Below the pieces are notes generated by a model, which saw nothing but the letters and a program-made list of their open reading frames with translations, did no database searches and was not told the origin of the DNA. This document shows, piece after piece, positions 1-8,555 of a stretch of DNA of 64,000 nucleotides (position 1 is the first letter of the stretch; each line of letters starts with the position of its first letter). Source of the stretch: an uncultured Flavobacteriales bacterium (lineage in GTDB: Bacteria > Bacteroidota > Bacteroidia > Flavobacteriales > Crocinitomicaceae); contig CAMLFH010000002.1 in assembly GCA_946479285.1 (NCBI GenBank), positions 186,001 through 250,000 of the forward strand, read 5' to 3'. A program made the translations under genes and the position numbers.

Positions 1-2253
1 CAAAGTCAGGTCAACCAGTTTGTGATTTTCATGATCTGTTTTAACCGTTCTGTGATTTTCAAATCCGGCATTGATCATTTTACGGAAAAGCAAATCTTCC
101 CGAATCGGTTTGGAAATATAGCCGTTCATTCCCATCTGAAGGCATTTCTCGCTTTCTCCGGCCATGGTATGAGCTGTCATCGCAATAATCGGAACAGAAC
201 TTTCCAGTACACCCCGAATGTAAGTCGTAGTCTCATAACCATTCATTTCGGGCATTTCGATATCCATCAAAATAATATCGTAATCTGCTTCGGTCATTTT
301 TTCAATGGCTACTTTCCCGTTTTCAGCATGATCAGCTGTCATTCCATTGTTTTCGAAGAGCGCGAAAATGAACTTCACATTGATCGGGCTGTCCTCTACT
401 ATCAGAATTTTGAGTTTTCTCAATTGTTCCAATTCGTCTGCTCCTACTTGTTTTTTAGCAGCTGTTGCAACTACTTCGCCGGAAGTAGAAAAGGCCAGGA
501 CGAACTTAAATTCGGAACCTTGTCCTTCCTTACTGCTTACGGTGATAGTTCCGCCTTGCAATTCCACCAATTGCTTCACAATGTTCAAGCCCAATCCTGT
601 TCCGCCAAATTTACGCGTTGTATGCTTTTCGGCCTGCGTAAAGCGTTCAAAAATGGTTTCCAGTTTATCGGCAGGAATTCCTATCCCGGTATCTTTCACC
701 GAAAATTCAATTTGAATTTCTTCTTTCTCTCTGCCAATCAATTTGGCAGAAATAGCTACGGAACCGTCCTGGGTAAATTTGATCGAGTTTCCTACCAGGT
801 TGAGGATAATCTGTGTCAAACGTGTGGGATCTCCCAAAATGGCATTCGGGATATTGGAATCATTTTTAAAGCTCAGCTGCAGGTTCTTCTCTTTTGCTTT
901 TTGAGCAAGCATGACATTGATGGAAGAAAAAAGCGCCTGGATATCAATGGGGTGAATTTCAAAGGTCATTAACCCGGATTCTATCTTGGAGATATCAAGT
1001 ACATCATTAATGATTCGAAGCAGGTTCTCACCGGAAGTTTTGATGATCCGCACGTAACCCATTTCTTCTTCGTTCAGGTTTCGTTTCAACAAAAGGTCCG
1101 TAAATCCAATTACCGCATTCATCGGCGTACGAATCTCATGGCTCATATTTGCCAGGAACATTTCTTTGAGCATCGAAGATTCTTCAGCCAGTTTTTTGGC
1201 TTTTCGCAGTTCGGTTTCTGCCTCTTTGACACTGGTAATATCTTCAAAAACCGCTATCGCATACTCGATGTTCCCTTCTTCATCAGCAATGTGTGTTGCA
1301 TTGATGCGCAAAGGAATTCGTACTCCGTCTTTTTCGGTTTCAACATCTTCAATACAAATATTGCTTTCGCCATTTAAAACCCTGGCAACAGGTCTTCTAT
1401 CTGCTGGATAAGGTTCATCTGTTCCAAAGACGTAGCTTTGATAAAGCTGGCGCATGTTGGAATAATTATTCCCGGATACAATTCCTTCTCCCAGGATACG
1501 AACGGCTTCAGTATTGGTAAAAAAAGGAACACCATCCTGGCTCACAACATAAACACCCAGCGGAAGACTTTCTAAAAACTTCTTGATCCGGGCTTCGCTT
1601 GCTTGTACGTTCTTTTCCGAACGGAGTCGTCTGCTGTGGTCTTTCAAGAAGAAATAAAGTGTAATGACAACAAAAAGGATTGCCAAACCTATACTTACTA
1701 AAATAATGGTTACTGTATGTGCAAACTGTTGATTGGCAGTACTCAACCGTGCTGTCAGGTATGCTTCTTCGTTTGCTATAAATCCTTCCAGTAAGCCCCG
1801 GATCTCAATCATCAAATTTTCACCTTCGCCGGATTGAACCAAATCCTGGGCTGCGCTGAAACCTACTTTTGTGCGGACGGTAACGACTCTTTCTGCAAAA
1901 AGGCATTTTTTAATGATCAGCTGATTGATTTGTACCAGCAATTTATTTTGTGCCGGATTATCACGTACTAATTGTTTCAGGCGCAAATGTGCACGCGGTA
2001 ATTCATCGACTCCCTCTTTGTAAGGAATGAGGAATTTTTCATCAGCAGTGATTACATATCCGCGTTGAGCGGTTTCAATGTCTTCTACATTCAGGAGAAT
2101 CGATTGAGCCTCATTGATCACATTCTGCGTGTGGCTCACCCACTCGGAAGAGCTTTTGTATTCATTTGTACTCCGGTAGGCATATGCGCCCACAATCAGT
2201 AAAATACAGATGCTTAATGAGAACGTAAGTACAATTCTAAGTTTACCCGACAT
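1..2253 (-). CDS. Hybrid sensor histidine kinase (CHASE3-PAS-HisKA-HATPase-REC), 3' end outside the window
   Basis: Reverse-strand translation is open from ATG at 2253 to the window edge (751 codons), so the C-terminus is missing. Order: TM helix (about 5-27), periplasmic CHASE3-like region with the signature VEDIETAQRGYVIT, second TM (about 180-203), PAS domain (about 225-345), HisKA with NMSHEIRTP (phospho-acceptor His372), HATPase with the GTGLGL motif, then a receiver domain with acidic residues near 620, phospho-acceptor Asp664 (MDIEMPEMNG) and Lys715 (SKPI). The last visible residues (LVDLTL) resemble the lead-in to an HPt domain, which would make it a complete phosphorelay protein. It acts in the inner membrane; the signal is unknown. 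No partner regulator is visible upstream. Confidence 0.93.
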   Translation of the reverse strand, partial: MSGKLRIVLTFSLSICILLIVGAYAYRSTNEYKSSSEWVSHTQNVINEAQSILLNVEDIETAQRGYVITADEKFLIPYKEGVDELPRAHLRLKQLVRDNPAQNKLLVQINQLIIKKCLFAERVVTVRTKVGFSAAQDLVQSGEGENLMIEIRGLLEGFIANEEAYLTARLSTANQQFAHTVTIILVSIGLAILFVVITLYFFLKDHSRRLRSEKNVQASEARIKKFLESLPLGVYVVSQDGVPFFTNTEAVRILGEGIVSGNNYSNMRQLYQSYVFGTDEPYPADRRPVARVLNGESNICIEDVETEKDGVRIPLRINATHIADEEGNIEYAIAVFEDITSVKEAETELRKAKKLAEESSMLKEMFLANMSHEIRTPMNAVIGFTDLLLKRNLNEEEMGYVRIIKTSGENLLRIINDVLDISKIESGLMTFEIHPIDIQALFSSINVMLAQKAKEKNLQLSFKNDSNIPNAILGDPTRLTQIILNLVGNSIKFTQDGSVAISAKLIGREKEEIQIEFSVKDTGIGIPADKLETIFERFTQAEKHTTRKFGGTGLGLNIVKQLVELQGGTITVSSKEGQGSEFKFVLAFSTSGEVVATAAKKQVGADELEQLRKLKILIVEDSPINVKFIFALFENNGMTADHAENGKVAIEKMTEADYDIILMDIEMPEMNGYETTTYIRGVLESSVPIIAMTAHTMAGESEKCLQMGMNGYISKPIREDLLFRKMINAGFENHRTVKTDHENHKLVDLTL

Positions 2254-2402
2254 GTAAAGAGAGTCTTTTATTCAAATCTAAGTCAAAGAATACGAAATGT
2301 CAATAGCTGAATCATTCGTTTTTCTATTGGAATTACTATCATTCTGATAAGCAGTCATATAAACTGTAAATCAACTTGCATTTGATTTCAAGGAATCCGT
2401 TT

Positions 2403-2606
2403 TCAGAGAGTCATAAAAACGAAGAAAACTACTAACCCAATTATCCGCAGAGAAGTCGTGAACAAATAATTACTGATGTAAAATTCCGGAAAATCGTTGT
2501 TCTTCAAAACCCGGTAAGAACTAAGTCCCGAAATAAAAATACGAAGTGCGATCAGGCAAAGAGCTTTTTCACTGAGTATTCTTGAAACAAGAATGATTAA
2601 GAGCAT
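2403..2606 (-). CDS. Small two-helix membrane protein, hypothetical
   Basis: A 67-residue open frame directly downstream of the DUF1801 gene. It contains two hydrophobic stretches (about 1-30 and 45-67) separated by a short polar loop with FPEFY, as expected for a small inner-membrane protein. The frame stays open upstream of the ATG for about 17 more codons, overlapping the end of the neighbouring gene, so a non-ATG start with translational coupling is possible. Not recognised as a family. The hydrophobic pattern and lack of a competing frame support it, but it could be a chance reading frame. Confidence 0.45.
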   Translation of the reverse strand: MLLIILVSRILSEKALCLIALRIFISGLSSYRVLKNNDFPEFYISNYLFTTSLRIIGLVVFFVFMTL

Positions 2607-2646
2607 CGAAAAAAGCCCGATCTTATAAAATTTGTATCCATTTTTT

Positions 2647-3072
2647 CTATTTTCTGCTTAAATAAGAGTTAATCATTCCCATCAGGACGTTCAAATCAAC
2701 ATCATCCAGTTTATTGATGTACAAACAACCGCCACTTACTTTGTGTTTTCCAAGAATTTTCAGCGCATCCGAATGAGCTTCGTTTCCCGCGCCAATGTAC
2801 AAAGTGAGATTCGCTTTGCGAGGCGAGAAACCAACCAGGAACCAATCTACCTGCCGGCCCGTTTTGGGACTTTCATAACGCATATTTCCAAAACCGATGA
2901 TGGAACCACCCCACATGACAGGCTCTTCTCCGGTAGCTTCTTTCATCATTTCGATCAATTTAAAGCTGTCTTTTCGTTTTCGCTCGTCTTCAATTGCATG
3001 GATGAATTCGGCTGCACTCACTGCAGTTGGTTTTGTTTTGATCTCGGCCAATTTGGGTTTCTTTTCTGCCAT
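2647..3072 (-). CDS. DUF1801 domain-containing protein
   Basis: 141 residues matching the YdhG-like DUF1801 fold: an N-terminal helical part, the GEEPVMWGGSIIGFG segment, then a strand-rich core with VDWFLVGFSPRKANLTLYI and a C-terminal K..GGCLYINKL..VD motif. This is the longer, typical form of the family. DUF1801 proteins are small cytosolic proteins related to iron-sulfur/frataxin-like folds, but their biochemical role is not established. Two more DUF1801 proteins are in this window (14.2 and 28.3 kb). It starts with ATG and is followed by a small membrane protein. Confidence 0.85.
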   Translation of the reverse strand: MAEKKPKLAEIKTKPTAVSAAEFIHAIEDERKRKDSFKLIEMMKEATGEEPVMWGGSIIGFGNMRYESPKTGRQVDWFLVGFSPRKANLTLYIGAGNEAHSDALKILGKHKVSGGCLYINKLDDVDLNVLMGMINSYLSRK

Positions 3073-3199
3073 GTTGCTTTGTTTCGACTTTTAAAATAGT
3101 AATTTCTCACGCTGATTGCGTAGAATACGCAGAATTCTTTGTTATTCGTAGTTATCAGAACTTCGCCAATCCAGTTATTTAAAGTTGGATTAGTTACTT

Positions 3200-3499
3200 C
3201 TATTTTACCTTCCCCAGTAAACGTTTCCTGAAAACAAGCAGTAAGATCAATGAGACAATTGAAAGAATTACCAAACCTGTTAAAAAATATTCCCAAAATT
3301 CAATCTCGCTTTTCTTTTCTTCCAGCTGTTCATACGTTAAGTTCCTTTTTGCCGGTGGTAATCTATCCATGGTGATTTCTCCTATTGGATCCTCCACTTC
3401 GTATTTGTAACTAACAGCATTTCCAAGACTCCCGATCAATCCAAAAACCAAAAGAGCTAATGAAACCATCCATGATGCTATGTAAATTGCTATTCTCAT
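3200..3499 (-). CDS. Hypothetical two-TM membrane protein
   Basis: 99 residues with a TM helix at about 5-28, a charged middle segment rich in Glu/Lys (likely helical, QLEEKKSEIEFWEYF) and a second TM at about 70-92 ending in basic residues. Both ends are probably cytosolic or the loop periplasmic; this cannot be decided here. Its ATG overlaps the stop codon of the preceding GNAT gene by one base (TAATG), which indicates translational coupling and supports both starts. No family recognised. Confidence 0.65.
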   Translation of the reverse strand: MRIAIYIASWMVSLALLVFGLIGSLGNAVSYKYEVEDPIGEITMDRLPPAKRNLTYEQLEEKKSEIEFWEYFLTGLVILSIVSLILLLVFRKRLLGKVK

Positions 3500-3966
3500 T
3501 AGTCATTTTTCAAGATGTAAAAGAGCGAATCCATTGGGCTCACCGGCATCAAATCGGGTAATGCTTCTTTTGGAATACACACAAAGTGGTTTTTGGCATA
3601 AAACTTTTGAGCGGCTTTGAATTGCTCCATGGTCCCGAGGTAAATCTGTTCGTAATTCCTTTTTTTCGCTTCGCGAAGTGCTTCATCCATTAGCGACTGA
3701 GAGACTCCTGTTTTTCCGCGGCCTTCTTTTGCAACGAATAAATACCTTAAGAACCCATTTTGATCATCTATCCGCGACAAACCGATCGTTCCCAAAACAC
3801 GCTCTCCGTCAAGAGCAATCCAAAAAAGATTATCCACATCCACGACATCCGAAATGGTCTTTCCATCCGTGTTGCGAAAGGGAATTTCGAACTCTTGCTG
3901 GATTTCGTCCATCATTTGGGTGACTGCTTGCTGGTATTTTGGTTCAAAGGGAACGATATGATGCAT
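3499..3966 (-). CDS. GNAT family N-acetyltransferase
   Basis: 155 residues with the GNAT layout: IALDGERVLGTIGLSRI strand region, the beta4 strand FLRYLFVAKEGRGKTGVSQSLMDEAL (acetyl-CoA pyrophosphate loop variant, RGKTGVS in place of RGxGxG/A) and the late strand/helix pair YLGTMEQFKAAQKFYAKNHF. It should transfer an acyl group from acyl-CoA to an amine; the substrate cannot be predicted. It heads a two-gene unit with the coupled small membrane protein downstream. A second GNAT gene lies just upstream and is not closely similar, so this is not a tandem duplication. Confidence 0.85.
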   Translation of the reverse strand: MHHIVPFEPKYQQAVTQMMDEIQQEFEIPFRNTDGKTISDVVDVDNLFWIALDGERVLGTIGLSRIDDQNGFLRYLFVAKEGRGKTGVSQSLMDEALREAKKRNYEQIYLGTMEQFKAAQKFYAKNHFVCIPKEALPDLMPVSPMDSLFYILKND

Positions 3967-3985
3967 TTATACTTTTTTGAATGAG

Positions 3986-4531
3986 TCAATCTTTTAGGTA
4001 TTCCTCCCGAAGTTTCGAGAACATTATCGAATCTTCAAAAATTCCATTTACGAAGTAATGATTTCTCAAAACACCTTCCCTGGCAAATCCGTTCTTTTCC
4101 AATAATCTGAGGGAAGCCGTATTGTCAGAAGCAACCAGGGCTTCAATCCGGTTCAGGTTCATGAGCTTAAATCCATAATGAATAATTGCCTCCACGGCTT
4201 CCGACATGAATCCCTGCTGTTTGAATGATTCATCTATCATGTGATAACCGATTTCTGCACGCCAGTGTTCGGGGTTCCAATTGTGTAAGCCGCAGCGGCC
4301 AATGATCTTACCGCTGGCTTTGTCTTCCAACAAGAACAACATAAAACTGCGGTTATAGCTCGAATAACCGTTTTTGTATTTATGCAATTCCTTCTCATAA
4401 TCTTCTTCGGAATTATGTCCCAGGATTTCTTTGATTTTCGGTTTGTGATTCCGTTCAAAGATCTCTGTCATAGCTTCCGGAGAGAGGCCCTTGAGCAGGA
4501 GACGATTTGTTTCTATGATTTTGAAATTCAT
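3986..4531 (-). CDS. GNAT family N-acetyltransferase, RimJ/RimL type
   Basis: 181 residues from ATG at 4531. It begins with the RimJ/RimL opening IIETNRLLLKGLS and has IIGRCGLHNWNPEHWRAEIGY, then FKQQGFMSEAVEAII (acetyl-CoA loop) and RIEALVASDNTASLRLLEKNGF, the standard C-terminal block. This subgroup acetylates N-terminal alpha-amines of ribosomal or other proteins, or small amines; the target is unknown. The frame extends upstream to 4588, but the 4531 ATG is chosen because it lies two bases after the stop of the TfoX-like gene and begins at the conserved region. Confidence 0.88.
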   Translation of the reverse strand: MNFKIIETNRLLLKGLSPEAMTEIFERNHKPKIKEILGHNSEEDYEKELHKYKNGYSSYNRSFMLFLLEDKASGKIIGRCGLHNWNPEHWRAEIGYHMIDESFKQQGFMSEAVEAIIHYGFKLMNLNRIEALVASDNTASLRLLEKNGFAREGVLRNHYFVNGIFEDSIMFSKLREEYLKD

Positions 4532-4533
4532 GT

Positions 4534-4848
4534 TTAAACTTGTTTTGAACTTACGTAATTCATCGCTTCCCGGGCAAATTCCGGCCATTTATCCACATAA
4601 TCAAAGGGAACCTGCACCCATTCTTTCATCGGGCGTTTCTTTCCGGAGGGATCGAATTGCTTTGATCCGTCCAAACTCAAAGCTTCTTTGTGAGCATCAC
4701 TACTTAGTTTAAATACCAATTGATTGTCGAACAAGCTCATGAAAGCTTTTCCATTGACCTTAAAGCACGGTTTGCCGAACATCTGACTTTGCTGTGCTCC
4801 TGCCAAACTTTGACCAATTGCCAAATACACTGTTTCCTCTTCCCTCAT
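4534..4848 (-). CDS. TfoX/Sxy N-terminal domain-like protein
   Basis: 104 residues corresponding to a stand-alone TfoX N-terminal domain: QMFGKPCFKVNGKAFMSLFDNQLVFKL is the central beta-sheet, followed by the acidic/aromatic C-terminus with VPFDYVDKWPEFAREAM. Full-length TfoX/Sxy proteins of gamma-proteobacteria regulate competence, but this short form has no C-terminal domain and no such role should be assumed. It is tightly linked to the downstream GNAT gene (two-base gap), suggesting one transcript. Confidence 0.75.
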   Translation of the reverse strand: MREEETVYLAIGQSLAGAQQSQMFGKPCFKVNGKAFMSLFDNQLVFKLSSDAHKEALSLDGSKQFDPSGKKRPMKEWVQVPFDYVDKWPEFAREAMNYVSSKQV

Positions 4849-4893
4849 ATCTTATTCATTAGTTTTTTATCAGAAACCCGTAAGATGTACTAC

Positions 4894-5988
4894 TTACTTG
4901 TATTTGATTGCCTCAGCGCGTTTATAATCAATAGCTGCTTTTTCAAAATGCTCTATTGCCTCGTATACAACTGCTCTTTGATAAATTGCTTCGTAAAAAA
5001 CAGGATAAATCTCAATGGCTTTTGTCAGGTCCTCGATGGCTCCCAAATAATCTTGCAACCCGTACTTTCCCTGACCTCTTTGGAAATATGCCACAGGATC
5101 AGTTGGGTCCAGTGAAATGGCTTTGTTTAGATCATCAATACCGCCGGCATAATCTTTCAGCTTAATTTTCGTGTCTCCTCTTTTAGTATATGCTTTGGCA
5201 TATTGAGGATTCATTTCCAATGCACGATCCATATATTTCAGAGCCTCCTTGTAATCCTTCAGGCCATAATACGATGAACCGATATTGTTGACTGCTTTTG
5301 CACTAAGCGGATTTAATCTCAGTACATGCTCAAAATCCTGAATGGCTCCTTTGTAATCTCCCAGATCATTTCTAGCATAACCTTTTCCCATCAGGCATTT
5401 TTCATATAAATTGAGATCTGATGTATCCATAGCAATCACTTTTTCAAAAGATTTTAAGGACTTTTCGTAATCCCGAAGTTCATTGTATGACTTTGCAATC
5501 CCGTAATAGGAGTTGATATCATTCGGAACTAATTCTATTGATTTTTGATAATCCTTAATTGCCTCCAAATAATCTCCTTTTTCTGATTTTGCTTGTGCTC
5601 TTGAAGAGTAAGCATCATGAAATTCAGGATTTATTGCAATCGCTTTATTGCAGTCTTCAATTGTGCCATCAAAATCTGAATTGTAGAATTTACTTACAGC
5701 TCTGCTGGCTATCGCCATATAATCTGTGGGTGATATTTCAATTACTGTTGTCCAATCTTTAATCGCTCCGTTGAAATCCTGTATTTGCTCTTTCAGGTAA
5801 GCCCGTGTGATGTAAGCTGAACTGTTTTTTGGATCTGACTCAATCAGCGCAGTTTGTGTTTTAATCCTAAATCGATAGAATTTATAGTCAGAAGTATCTA
5901 TACCGTTATTTTGACCAAAACAACTTGAACTTACCAAGATTAAAAGGATTGAAATAAGCTTTCTTATTTTAAGATGGGCGATTTTCAT
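4894..5988 (-). CDS. Secreted tetratricopeptide-repeat protein
   Basis: About 364 residues. It starts with an N-terminal signal peptide (basic KIAHLKIRK, hydrophobic LISILLILVSSS, then CFGQ), so it is exported to the periplasm. The rest is a near-continuous array of about nine TPR units with the repeated pattern of small residue, A..AI.D..KAI...P, for example DYLEAIKDYQKSIELVPND and DFDGTIEDCNKAIAINPEF. TPR arrays bind peptides or proteins; no enzymatic domain is present. The start at 5988 is preferred over an ATG 15 bases upstream because it places the charged n-region directly at the terminus. It is probably monocistronic. Confidence 0.85.
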   Translation of the reverse strand: MKIAHLKIRKLISILLILVSSSCFGQNNGIDTSDYKFYRFRIKTQTALIESDPKNSSAYITRAYLKEQIQDFNGAIKDWTTVIEISPTDYMAIASRAVSKFYNSDFDGTIEDCNKAIAINPEFHDAYSSRAQAKSEKGDYLEAIKDYQKSIELVPNDINSYYGIAKSYNELRDYEKSLKSFEKVIAMDTSDLNLYEKCLMGKGYARNDLGDYKGAIQDFEHVLRLNPLSAKAVNNIGSSYYGLKDYKEALKYMDRALEMNPQYAKAYTKRGDTKIKLKDYAGGIDDLNKAISLDPTDPVAYFQRGQGKYGLQDYLGAIEDLTKAIEIYPVFYEAIYQRAVVYEAIEHFEKAAIDYKRAEAIKYK

Positions 5989-6099
5989 GAAACTAAAATA
6001 CAATTTATTCCATATAATCAGGCTGGCCCGCTCTTTTGACTCCGGACTTTGAAGCTTACCCGGAAATTACAAAACAAGCACTGGTGGTTTTTCAAAAAA

Positions 6100-6819
6100 C
6101 TACATTTTACTTAGAATTACCACAACACAAAGAATAACGATCAAAATATAATAGCTGATCATTCCCAATGCATACGCACCAAGGGCAATGAAGTAAGCCC
6201 CAATTTTGGTTTTATTAAAGAATTGTCCGATTGCCCAGCTGCTGTAAAGAAACCCAAGAACTATCCCGATTCCCACGAGATGCAGACCAGTGATTCCTTC
6301 AATGACAGCAGAAACGGCAAGCACCAGCATTCCTATTCCCAACACATAGCATAACAGAATGAGGATTTCAAAAAAATTGTAGCCGTGCTTTCTGAAGAAC
6401 AGTTTTAACCAAAGTGCGATCAATATGCCCAGCATGATGTTGGCATATCCGTAATGATGCTGAATCCAATCGAAAATAAACGAAACAGATGCTATAATTG
6501 ATTTTTCAGCCGGCGAATAAGTGTGTTCCTCATGAATAGACCAGTGAGAAACAATGGTGTAAAACAGAGAAGTCAGAATGATAAAAATGACCGGCTTCAC
6601 CAGTCGATTCCTGTCTTGGGTAATAAAAGTCTTTACACTTGCACCTGGTCGAATGATCAGTTCTTTGATCGTAAAAAAGATTCCTTTTTCAAGGTGCAAT
6701 ACATGCACTAGTTCATGCAGTATATATTTCCCGTTGATTCGATTTAATTTCGCAGCTTGTCCGCAGTGACCGCAATAATTGTCACTGAATGTACTCTCAC
6801 AATTGCTACAGGTTGCCAT
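6100..6819 (-). CDS. DUF3667 domain-containing membrane protein
   Basis: 239 residues. The N-terminal zinc ribbon has two knuckles (C..C at 4-7 and CGHC at 16-19), followed by the family signature RINGKYILHELVHVLHLEKGIFFTIKELIIRPG and then four to five TM helices to the C-terminus. This matches DUF3667, common in Bacteroidota; function unknown. A strong AGGAGG ribosome binding site sits just before the ATG (about 6825-6831), unusual for this phylum. It is divergent from the PAS-LuxR gene with 93 bases between the starts. Confidence 0.88.
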   Translation of the reverse strand: MATCSNCESTFSDNYCGHCGQAAKLNRINGKYILHELVHVLHLEKGIFFTIKELIIRPGASVKTFITQDRNRLVKPVIFIILTSLFYTIVSHWSIHEEHTYSPAEKSIIASVSFIFDWIQHHYGYANIMLGILIALWLKLFFRKHGYNFFEILILLCYVLGIGMLVLAVSAVIEGITGLHLVGIGIVLGFLYSSWAIGQFFNKTKIGAYFIALGAYALGMISYYILIVILCVVVILSKM

Positions 6820-6876
6820 ATTCCTCCTATTCGGTTATTTCTTGCAAAAATCCAACAAGGAATAGTTTTAGACACT

Positions 6877-6895
6877 ACACTTTAGTGTAAATTTG
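6877..6895 (+). promoter_or_regulatory. Candidate promoter and palindromic operator before the PAS-LuxR gene
   Basis: TAAATTTG at 6888-6895 fits the Bacteroidota -7 consensus TAnnTTTG, 18 bases before the ATG. It is directly preceded by the perfect inverted repeat ACACT-TT-AGTGT (6877-6888), whose last base is the first base of the -7 box. A factor bound there would block the polymerase. Autoregulation by the LuxR product is an inference. Confidence 0.35.
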
Positions 6896-6912
6896 AGCAT
6901 CGAATCACGCTC

Positions 6913-7671
6913 ATGAAAAACAAGCAATCCACGCTTCTTACCAAAAACAAAGTAGGAAAAGTCTCGGAAAAGGATCTTCAACTGCAAACCAATTACCTGG
7001 AGGCCATAAAGTCTTTTGCCCGATTAACCTATGAAAGTATTTATGTGATTGATTATTCGGATATGTCTTTTGAATATGTTTCAGACAATCCATTATTCTT
7101 ATGCGGTTATTCTCCGGAAGAAGTCCTGAACATGGGATATACTTTCTATTTTAAACATGTTCCTGCAGATGAGTTGAAATTATTGGAGCAGATCAATGAA
7201 GCGGGTTTTGATTTCTTTGAGAAACTTCCTGCTGATACTAAAAAGGAATACAGTATCACTTACGATTTTCACCTGCTAAACAAAAACGGAAAGAGCATTT
7301 TGATTAATCACAAGCTTACTCCGCTATTTTTGACCGGTGAATTCAAATTATGGAAAGCGATGTGCATTGTTTCCCTTTCTCACAATCAGCACGCCGGGAA
7401 TGTGTTTATCAAAAAACAAGGTTCAGAAGAACTTTGGGAATTGGATCTCGCTGGCACAGCCTGGCGAAAATCCCTCAAACCCAACCTTTCGGAAAGGGAA
7501 GTTGAAGTTCTTAGGCTGTATGCACAAGGATTGACCATTAACCAGATCGCTGAAAAGATCTTCGTTTCTCCGGATACGGTAAAATATTACAGACGACGCA
7601 TTTTTGAGCGTTTATCCGTCAATAACACTGCAGAAGCTTTGGCTATAGCGGTAAATAGTCAGATTATTTGA
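6913..7671 (+). CDS. PAS-type sensor / LuxR-family transcriptional regulator
   Basis: 252 residues. The N-terminal half is PAS-like (about 35-160): IYVIDYSDMSFEYVSDN, FLCGYSPEEVLNMGY and HVPADEL, the pattern of Bacteroidota PAS-LuxR regulators, though it could bind a small ligand rather than a cofactor. The C-terminal part (about 190-250) is a LuxR helix-turn-helix: LSEREVEVLRLYAQGLTINQIAEKIF and VSPDTVKYYRRRIFERL. No receiver domain is present, so it senses its signal directly. One of the few plus-strand genes here. It is divergent from DUF3667 and ends six bases from the converging gene at 7677. Confidence 0.88.
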   Translation: MKNKQSTLLTKNKVGKVSEKDLQLQTNYLEAIKSFARLTYESIYVIDYSDMSFEYVSDNPLFLCGYSPEEVLNMGYTFYFKHVPADELKLLEQINEAGFDFFEKLPADTKKEYSITYDFHLLNKNGKSILINHKLTPLFLTGEFKLWKAMCIVSLSHNQHAGNVFIKKQGSEELWELDLAGTAWRKSLKPNLSEREVEVLRLYAQGLTINQIAEKIFVSPDTVKYYRRRIFERLSVNNTAEALAIAVNSQII

Positions 7672-7676
7672 TATCC

Positions 7677-8135
7677 TTACTTTTTTCGAAACTGAGCTAT
7701 TGAGATCTTTTCCAAAACTCCTTGTCTTTCCAGTTCAGTAAAAACAGTTAAAGTTCCGCTGAACGGATGTCCGAGATATTCTCTCAGGTGCTTAAACTCA
7801 CGCGTTGTTTCCACGAACGAATAAAAAAAAGCCGGATCCAGGATTCCTATGCTTTCTTCGTCTCCTAAGGAAACTTCCAATGTTTGTCCTGTGATCGTAT
7901 TTTTAAACAGGCAATGTTCTCCATGCACATCGAAATACCAGTTTCCGGAGAGATTCTCCTCTCCATTCAACAGATCCGCATTTTGTATTTCGTAATAATG
8001 TCCTTTGGCGATTTCCTCTTTTTCCGGCTGATCGGTTTCCTGGATTAATTTATGTACCAATTCAGTTGCAAGGATTTTGAATTCATCCATTGCGGCCATT
8101 AGCTGCGCTGTTATTTCGGGGGTGATTTTTGTCAT
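7677..8135 (-). CDS. Hypothetical protein (152 aa)
   Basis: Soluble protein with a long N-terminal helix (about 5-35) and a strand-rich core containing NWYFDVHGEHCLFKN, TGQTLEVSLGDEESIGILDP and FFYSFVETTREF. I am reminded of the DUF6896 family but cannot confirm this. It is acidic and has no signal peptide or TM segment. It follows the immunity-like gene at 8142 after six bases, so the two are probably cotranscribed with the GNAT gene upstream. Confidence 0.7.
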   Translation of the reverse strand: MTKITPEITAQLMAAMDEFKILATELVHKLIQETDQPEKEEIAKGHYYEIQNADLLNGEENLSGNWYFDVHGEHCLFKNTITGQTLEVSLGDEESIGILDPAFFYSFVETTREFKHLREYLGHPFSGTLTVFTELERQGVLEKISIAQFRKK

Positions 8136-8141
8136 TGGCTT

Positions 8142-8555
8142 TTACTTCATTAACGCTTCAAATCCGCTTCTTATTTGCGGCAAACTAGTCGGATCAATTT
8201 CAAACTCAACCTGAATCTTGTACGAATAATCATTGTTCAGTCTGTCTTCTTTCACCAAATGAAGCATTACCGCTAGATGACCTGCATTATCAATGGATTT
8301 AAAGACCAGTTTCAGTTCCCCAGGGCTCATACTTTCCAGGACTGCTTCTCCTTTTCGGAATGAATCCAATAACTCCAGATCACTCAAGAATGCGTCTATA
8401 TCCGAATCGCTCAACCAGATAGAGTTACTGAAACCGGATTGTATATCCTCCGTTTTAAGCCTCACTTCTATCCGATGACTCGGATAATGTTCTTTCTGGG
8501 ATTCCAATTTGATGAAATCAATCTGCCTGGATTTTAATTCATTGGTGATTCTCAT
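8142..8555 (-). CDS. WapI-like immunity-type protein, hypothetical
   Basis: 137 residues of alternating strands with VLESMSPGELKLVFKSID, the NAGHLAVMLHL strand and a final IDPTSLPQIRSGFEAL. These blocks resemble the WapI-family immunity proteins that protect against CDI/WapA-type toxins; this is pattern recognition from memory. No toxin gene is next to it, so it would be an orphan immunity gene. Its start overlaps the end of the upstream GNAT gene by 17 bases. Confidence 0.55.
   Translation of the reverse strand: MRITNELKSRQIDFIKLESQKEHYPSHRIEVRLKTEDIQSGFSNSIWLSDSDIDAFLSDLELLDSFRKGEAVLESMSPGELKLVFKSIDNAGHLAVMLHLVKEDRLNNDYSYKIQVEFEIDPTSLPQIRSGFEALMK

Noticed and set aside
22..972. Plus-strand frame of 316 codons opposite the start of the window
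   Set aside because: The minus strand encodes an unmistakable hybrid histidine kinase over the same bases; the plus-strand translation is Phe-rich and without domains.
3018..3296. Minus-strand frame of 92 codons overlapping two genes
   Set aside because: Overlaps the start of the DUF1801 gene and the end of the small membrane gene in another frame; only shadow composition.
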